From contig SGPL01000313.1 in assembly GCA_004802705.1 (NCBI GenBank), forward strand, positions 1 through 39,929: a DNA stretch of 39,929 bases, in the 5' to 3' direction. Both the position numbers and the translations under genes were made by a program. Positions 33,936 to 39,929 of the stretch are shown piece by piece (within the stretch, counting starts at the first letter, position 1; every line of letters starts with the position of its first letter). The notes below the pieces were generated by a model, which was given only the letters and a program-made list of their open reading frames with translations, was not told the origin of the DNA and searched no databases. The stretch comes from Bondarzewia mesenterica. Taxonomy: Eukaryota; Basidiomycota; Agaricomycetes; Russulales; Bondarzewiaceae.

Positions 33936-34425
33936 ACTTGGTCTTGTAGTTTAAAAAAAGAACTCGAAACCTTTCAAGTACGAAATTTACGACAATTCAG
34001 CTCTATCTCTGAAATAGAGACCTTCATCCTCGCTAGATAATGGCAGATTTTGCTAGATACTGCCACATAGATAAATCTCCGGCAATATATTGGAAGATGA
34101 TGCTATATATATAGATTTATGTCCAGTATGGACCATCAAACATGATTGATGTAAGGAAAGAGTTCCCAACGGACGCGTCGCGGTCAAGGGCGGTCAATCT
34201 GAGACGCGTCCTGACGCGACCTGACCACGTGCTTGACTTTGGATGACCGTCACCCAGACGGTCGTCTTCGAATTTCCCAACTTCTTCCTCTGCGCTTTCA
34301 CTCCCATGCACAATAGCTCGGGTTCTCTTAATCGTCAAATTTTACCACATTTTTTCAATACAGTTTCAATTCAAGTCGCTCGAAGAGTCGTAGCGATATA
34401 CGCGCAAACACAGGAGTAATTCACG
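33936..34425. other. Intergenic region upstream of F-box gene
   Basis: AT-rich sequence with repeated 'ATATAT' and 'TAGATA' strings at 34030-34120 and no gene. It contains the presumed promoter of the F-box gene. Confidence 0.4.
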
Positions 34426-36191
34426 ATGCCTCGCCAGAGTCCCATAGTGGCCACCTTGCGCCGCCTTCCCATCGAGTTGCTGATCGAAATATTAAGGCAT
34501 TTGGACTATATAGACCTGCTTCGCTGTGCATCAGTGCGTGGTCCTCCAGCTCGTGTGGTTATTTACACTCATCTGGTTTTCTCAGACATGCAAATATATT
34601 CACGACATCATTCAAAGGTCCGCCGAGCTTCAGTATAAAATCGAGCTCGCTGCAGATGGTCTTGTATCTGGTGATCGTGAAGCACTTTCCACTGCTGAGT
34701 GTCTTCAGCTCCTGCTCGATCATCGGAAGGCATGGCATTCGCTCACATGGGTCAAGGAGGAATGCGTTGGCATGCCCGGACGTTGTGACGCGTACGAGCT
34801 CGTCGGTGGGGTCTTTGCGAAGACGATGGCCGGGACAAGTCAGTTGGATAGTCCGCCGCACCATTTCATGGCATCTTGGCTACCGACTCGTCTTCAGCCC
34901 GAACGGCACCTCGTCTTCGAAGATATTGGGGTGTCCGTGAAGGACTTCGCAATTGATCCCACGCAGGATTTGCTTGCGATAGTAGAGGGGCACGAATTTG
35001 ATATCTTTGTGGGCGGCGCCGCGGCGTCCGCTGCCGGAGAACTTTCCATACACTTTCGAAGCCTGAGCGCCAACGCGGCACATCCGAATGCTCGACAACC
35101 CATCCTACGGCATCGGGTGATGTTATCGGCATCTCGCTGCATAGTACAGATTGTAGACGACGTTATCAGCATCACATTGTCTGACGTGCCATGTGGTTTC
35201 ATGGTGTGGAATTGGAGAAGTGGAGAGTTGCTCGTGGTAGGTATTCTGGCGCAATTTTCAACGATCGATTCAGAATTTGATGCTATTCCTTTGTAGTCCG
35301 CCGCGGGGTGTACACCAGACATCGCCTTGATTTCTCCTCGCTCGTTTATGGTGTTCCAGCCTGAAGAGGAGAGACCAATAGGCCTGTTCGCGTTTCGCGA
35401 TGTAGCCTTCCAGCCGCCTGACCTTACTACAGGCTTTCTTTGGCACGTCGGTCAAAGCGGCGCGGAGCATATAGTCACTCTGGAATTGCCGAAGCTTGCA
35501 GGGGGCGCAATTAACGACGACGTGTCGATGCATACAGGCCCATTCACGGCGAAAGCCCGGCCTGGGGAACCCTTCGATGTGTCTAGAGATGCGCGCGTAC
35601 ACGTTGTCACGGTCGATTGTGTTGATTCAAGGAGGGTAGAGCGCACATACCGCCTCATTATTCACAATCGTGTTTTCATGTCCTTTGTCGATCGCCACGA
35701 ATTCGGAAAATTGAGACGAGACGAAAGGCGGGTACCTTGGAGGGAATGGGGGCCTGCACATACGAGGATATTTCTTCCGCCCGATGGCTCACAGTACTTT
35801 GATTGGCTGAGGTATGTTCGGCGCCCGTGTTGACACATCTCATCTAATGATAACATTCAATTTGCCCAGATATGTACATGGCGAACGAGTGGTGTTACCC
35901 TTTCCCATCGGTGACCACACCGCAAGCAAGATACTAGAAGTGCTTGATTTCAATCCGCGTCTCGGCCGGTGTTCCCGCGAGGATCAATCAGGGTTAGAGA
36001 CAGAGCCGACGGTCCTTCCCGCAGGTGCACTGTTCGCGGAGCCAGTCGAGACACGCTTGCCATACCGTCGAGTCACAGCCATCGACCCACAGCATCATTC
36101 GGGATACATGATAGACGACGAGCATTTAGTAGGTCTCAGGGTGCGTATGAATGCTTTGAGATCCTTCGAGTTCAATGATACTGTTTGCTAA
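34426..36191 (+). CDS. F-box protein
   Basis: Substrate-recognition subunit type of SCF ubiquitin ligases. Four exons (34426-34533, 34586-35236, 35297-35811, 35870-36191) sum to 532 codons (531 aa). The F-box is at residues about 12-36 ('LRRLPIELLIEILRHLDY', then 'IDLLRCAS') and is split by the first intron before 'TCKYIHDIIQRSAELQYKIE'. The rest resembles the beta-strand-rich C-terminal half common to expanded basidiomycete F-box proteins ('LVFEDIGVSVKDFAIDPTQD', 'GFMVWNWRSGELLV', 'ARVHVVTVD'), but no named repeat is clear. The stop at 36189-36191 follows a possible donor (GTGCGT at about 36140), so a further exon and a different C-terminus are possible. Confidence 0.85.
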
Positions 36192-37163
36192 TTGTGAGTC
36201 CGCATGCTGTCACAGCCCAGCCCATATTCGGACGATCCGTTGGACGCACTTGATGTCCTCGTGTTTTAATCTTACCTGTAAGACTGCCTCATAAACCGAT
36301 GAAACACACCATGTTTTGATTGCTGATTGTGAGCGGGATCGGCACGATCAATTATTGGTAAGTGGCATGCAGAACCTTAATGAGATCGTGCCTTTGTTTT
36401 GGTTGCCATCTCACGAATGGCTCATTGTGGCATCTAGCGACGGTGTGGGGGTTGCTGGTGAATCATTCACCAAGATATTCAAGTTTTTTGGGGGGCCGCA
36501 AAGTCTCAACTAGTATTCTGCAGAAAGTGACATCGTTTTTTTTTGTTGAATCTCGATGTCTACATGACATCGAAGACATACTTAAATCTGTATTCATAGC
36601 ATCCTACTAGAGGTTGCCTAAATCTCTGGTGCAATGTCACGCCCTCTGCCGACGGACTGATATATCAGCGAAACACTTTCCCAAGGGTGTAAACGCTGCC
36701 CAATCGCATTTGCATTGGGTTTTTGATCCCTTCCCTCGTACATACTAACATAAAGCGTATGAAGTTAGGAACCGTTCACGGCGAACTTGTGGGCGACAGC
36801 CATCTTATCTGGTAAGTCACTTACCTAGCCGTCATGGGGCTCTAAAGGCGAAGAGTTAAGGAGAGCACCAACCGAGGGAAATTTAAATTTAAACTTAGGG
36901 GAAGTAAAATACATAGACTATTTACACAGATATACACTCGCTAAAGGATGAGAGTACCATATTCTGCATACTTGAAGCCGAATCGACCAGCGCCATCTCC
37001 TTTCTGTGTCCGGCGGCATTGAATGATGCTGTGGAACCGGGAGAGTGGCATATACGCATCTCAAAATTAATCGTTAAGGATTCGTTATATAAACAGAAAA
37101 TATCACCTTTCATCGTACTAAGATACTACGACCGTTCAACTAAAACTGTTTGACTTCATGACC
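36192..37163. other. Intergenic region
   Basis: No gene supported. A plus-strand frame at 36316-36513 ('PLFWLPSHEWLIVASSDG') might be a leftover exon of the F-box gene or of a related copy, but I found no good splice partner. 36840-37130 is AT-rich. Confidence 0.4.
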
Positions 37164-37774
37164 TTAAACAGCCTCGCCTACATCAACTTGACTGGCATCA
37201 GGGAACCACCCCCACGCTCGAAGGTCTACGGAGAATTCTCCCAAGCGCCCTTCGCGAACTTCTACTCCCTCCGCTTCCAAAACGTTTTTCTGTCGCTGAG
37301 CGCCGTCGGTGCCTGGTCCTCGCGAAGAAATGGCACCAGACGAGGAGACCACGCGTTGCCATGGAACGGGAGGATTAACATCTGGAGACAGAAATTTCAG
37401 AGCTAGAGCAAGGTCAACCTTCAGTAAGCATTGGGCATGCACCGAGGGGGCCCAGAAACCTTAGCAAATACCTTGTCCGACATGCCGAGAGTGATTGGGC
37501 ATGCCGATCAATTTCGCTACATGTCCTGTACACCAACAGCAATGAAAATGCGATAGTCAGATTATATTTTTCTGCAAGATGCAGAACAATCCAGCAAGGG
37601 GTCATAATGAAGGCGCACCATATGTCGTGACTTTCTGTGTTGGTATTTGTCGAACAACTTGATATACCTGTTTCGACAGCAAAAGCCGCGGTGATGTTCG
37701 ACGTCTCTGCTATCCAGCACCTGTAGAGGTATCGTACTTACCGCTGCGTGAAAGTCTGCACTGTCGAGGGCCAT
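37164..37774 (-). CDS. Alkyltransferase-like (ATL) DNA repair protein
   Basis: Member of the O6-alkylguanine-DNA methyltransferase DNA-binding family. Four exons (37742-37774, 37619-37667, 37472-37525, 37164-37402) sum to 125 codons (124 aa), the usual size of an ATL protein. 'FHAAVYQVVRQIPTQKVTTY' leads into 'GHVAKLIGMPNHSRHVGQAL', the helix-turn-helix with Tyr27 and the arginine finger R41. The active-site block reads 'PWQRV' at 59-63 with Trp60, where the true methyltransferase has Cys in 'PCHRV'. It should therefore bind O6-alkylguanine and flag it for nucleotide excision repair without removing the alkyl group, as known for fission-yeast Atl1. 'SSSGAISSRGPGTDGAQRQK' and 'WGWFP' complete the fold. 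Confidence 0.93.
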
Positions 37775-37931
37775 AATTCCGATGAAGGGCCCGTCAAGTT
37801 CGCGTGTCGCGTATTGACAATGATTTGACTAGTGAAACGGACCAGATGCAAACCGTGCTTGGACCACGTGCTCGGACTCCTCGACTACGGTCGCCCTGAG
37901 CCGCCAGGATGACCGGCTTTCCTTGTCCCGT

Positions 37932-38568
37932 ACCTTCCAAGGACCCCCGGCAACCCACCAAAATGTATGTTCTTCCCACGGTAGTCCAGCGGTGCTACGC
38001 GCCGCAGCTCTGAAATTTTTTCCGGTAGTTGGGGTACCGGAAATGGGTCAGTATCTATGAAATTTCTCCGGTAGTCAGTTCCCTGTGGTTGAGGTCTGAT
38101 CCGATTTGCGGTAGTCTAGTCATCGGGTTGTCAGTTCATCAGTCCGCCCTAAACTAGTACTACCTTAGATAGCCAGTCCAACCGGCAAATGAAGCAAATG
38201 CGGCCGAGGTTGCTTGCAAGCATTCGGAAGGCTATGAAGGAGTTTAATGGTCGGCGACGAACAGTTCAAGTGGGTGGTAGTGGTGAGGAATCCAACTAAG
38301 CTGGTATAATTACTATACAGTGTATCTAGTGACATGGATAGTTACAGATGATGTGCAGGACACGAAACGAATTTTTTTACGAATTTTTGCGATTTTTTTA
38401 CGAATTTTTTTGATGTCTGATCCGATTTCCGGTAGAAAACGACCTTCTCCGGAGGTCTCTGCGATTTCCGGTAGTCAGACGGCGCCGCAGGCACCCCCCA
38501 GCTCACGGTAGTTTGCATGTTTTGGCGGAACATACATTTTGGTGGGTTGCCGGGGGTCCTACCTTCCA
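37932..38568. mobile_element. 621 bp non-autonomous hAT-like element with target duplication
   Basis: Element at 37940-38560 with perfect 33 bp terminal inverted repeats (37940-37972 and 38528-38560, beginning AGGACCCCCGGCAACCC). It is flanked by identical 8 bp copies ACCTTCCA (37932-37939 and 38561-38568). An 8 bp duplication is typical of the hAT superfamily. There is no transposase. Inside are repeated CCGGTAGT-type motifs near both ends and a pair of about 20 bp direct repeats (38095-38114, 38416-38435). T-rich direct repeats of ACGAATTTTT type lie at 38365-38410. The perfect arms suggest recent insertion. Confidence 0.88.
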
Positions 38569-38676
38569 TCTCGTATCCCGATCCGTATGCGCGGGACCCC
38601 AGCAACTTTACCACGTCGTTAGACGAGTTTTGATTATTATCAAGTAAGCCTGTGTGACTTGCTGACCAACGAACTA

Positions 38677-39562
38677 CGGTTGATGGGACGACCGATTCGT
38701 TTTAGCCCTAATATAGGGTTATCTACACTTATGAGACATGTCAATTATTTATTAGCCAATTCACACAATTAATACGTCATTTATGAGCTTCAGAGGAGAA
38801 GAGCTCATGTGAAGCACTCAGAAATTGTTTTGGTGAGGAGATTAGCCGTGGGAACAATGTTTTGCGAAGGTCTAAGTTATAATTTCCTCTTTTGGAAGGT
38901 TAGCGAGGCTCCGGGATTTGCCGAAAAGCTGTGGCTGCGTATTTCCTTAATTATGACTTAATTTTATTACATAATATTTGTCGAAACTCCCTTTGCAAAT
39001 ATAGCTCTACTTACTGATTTTTTTCAAAAAGATATTGGAAAATTAGTTTTATATCTTGCTTGATTAGCCATACTTGGCAATAGTTACGATATCTTCCCTG
39101 GCTGAGATGTGCCAAGTCTAACTCAGAATATTTTTGGCTAAGACTGAATAAGGCAATTGAGCTGACTAAGAAATTTCGTATTTTCCTGAATTTTGTATGT
39201 AGTACAACTCATCAAAATAGTAGTGAATTACATGTGTTCGCACTTATATGTAGTTATAAATTATTTAAACAATTAATAATTAATTTGGAAAATGGGAGAA
39301 ATGACTAAAATATTTATCCAAAAAAGGAAAATGTAAATTTAGATCTTCAAAAAGCAGTGTTCCCACGGCTAATCTCCTCACCAAAATAATATTTGAGTGC
39401 TTCAGATGAGCTCTTCTCCTCTGAAGCTCATCAATGACATATAAATTGTGTGAATTGGCTAATAAATATTTTCATTTGTCATAAGTGGAGGTAACCCTAT
39501 GTTAGGGCTGAGGTGCCACTGGCACGACGCGCGGGAAAACGAACCTGTCGTCTCGTCAACCG
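38677..39562. mobile_element. 886 bp foldback / MITE-like element flanked by TA
   Basis: Left arm 38677-38860 and right arm about 39360-39562 are inverted copies about 180-200 bp long. Matching blocks include CGGTTGATGGGACGAC, AGCCCTAATATAGGGTTA, TTAGCCAATTCACACAATT, GAGCTTCAGAGGAGAAGAGC and GGTGAGGAGATTAGCCGTGG. TA flanks both ends (38675-38676 and 39563-39564), as in Tc1/mariner-type insertions, but two bases may be chance. The right arm carries about 25 extra bases near 39510-39538. The centre (38860-39360) is AT-rich and has no coding capacity. The arms differ at many sites, so this insertion is older than the 621 bp element. Confidence 0.75.
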
Positions 39563-39569
39563 TACTTAG

Positions 39570-39764
39570 TTAGTTGACAAGTACGTAGATGATCAGCAGT
39601 GCCAGAGGTCCATTGAGGGACGGACCATAATGGAATACCAAATATGGAAATAAAATCACGAGATGGCTGATAAAGTCATCCTGGCGGTTTAGGGCAACGG
39701 TATCCTGCGCGTTGTTCGTGTTCTGAAGAATACCCCTCTGTCCGTCGTCTGTGAAACATACCAA
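39570..39764 (-). CDS. Possible C-terminal exon of an unknown membrane protein
   Basis: A minus-strand frame 'CFTDDGQRGILQNTNNAQDT' is followed by 'LVILFPYLVFHYGPSLNGPL' and a hydrophobic end 'ALLIIYVLVN' at a TAA. It has no ATG and might start at an acceptor (AACAGGAAG). Its hydrophobic segments would fit one or two membrane helices. I do not recognise it. It ends a few bases from the foldback element, so the gene could have been cut by that insertion. Confidence 0.25.
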   Translation of the reverse strand: MVCFTDDGQRGILQNTNNAQDTVALNRQDDFISHLVILFPYLVFHYGPSLNGPLALLIIYVLVN

Positions 39765-39929
39765 CTTCCTGTTTTCGTTGCTTCGTATTACATTACTTTG
39801 TTTCCAACATTGTCGCTACAATATGTGCATGAGAATGTAAACCAGATACTTTGCATATTTATCACAACGACGAACTGGGGCTGATACCAATAATTACTAG
39901 GAACAGGTCTCGCCCGTAGGGCCGTGTAT

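Noticed and set aside
34866..35322. Minus-strand open frames opposite the F-box gene
   Set aside because: They are antisense shadows of an exon that joins its neighbours in frame.

Overview
This window looks like an Agaricomycete (mushroom-type basidiomycete) genome segment. The genes are split by many short introns (about 45-75 nt, mostly GT-AG). The protein families fit as well: a TRI5-type terpene synthase family, an A-T-R adenylate-forming reductase, monocarboxylate-transporter-like MFS proteins and an F-box protein. I saw no rRNA, tRNA or CRISPR array. For seven genes I rebuilt exon-intron structures by hand. For six of them (reductase, terpene synthase C, RNase Z, sugar transporter, F-box, alkyltransferase-like) the exon lengths sum to an exact multiple of three, which supports those models strongly.

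Layout. 1-6 kb is gene-poor: a decayed fasciclin (FAS1) gene, a coiled-coil remnant and unrecognised hypothetical pieces. 6.3-10.8 kb (minus) holds an intact 19-exon NRPS-like reductase of about 1121 aa. It is divergent, across a 500 bp shared promoter, from an MFS transporter (11.3-13.4 kb, plus). 13.4-26.2 kb is a rearranged terpene region built from a repeated MFS, terpene synthase (TPS), ICMT-like methyltransferase unit. It contains TPS-A (broken), an MFS relic, TPS-B (nearly complete), an inverted copy made of MFS relic, TPS-C and ICMT-1, and a further plus-strand copy made of a TPS relic and ICMT-2. TPS-C is the only clearly intact synthase. Both ICMT copies are broken, in different places. 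Single N bases occur only from 11375 to 18514, so some apparent frameshifts there may be assembly error.

27.3-37.8 kb is conserved or housekeeping: RNase Z, a hexose-type sugar transporter, a small hypothetical gene with an in-frame stop, an F-box protein and an alkyltransferase-like (ATL) DNA repair protein. The right end carries two non-autonomous transposons: a 621 bp element with 33 bp inverted repeats and an 8 bp target duplication (hAT-like), and an 886 bp foldback element flanked by TA.

The most interesting part is 6-26 kb. A carboxylic-acid-type reductase, a transporter, a duplicated TRI5-like synthase family with a non-canonical first metal motif (D-N-x-x-H) and ICMT-like methyltransferases lie together. 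That suggests a candidate terpenoid gene cluster under active duplication and decay. The shared pathway is my inference, not something the sequence shows.
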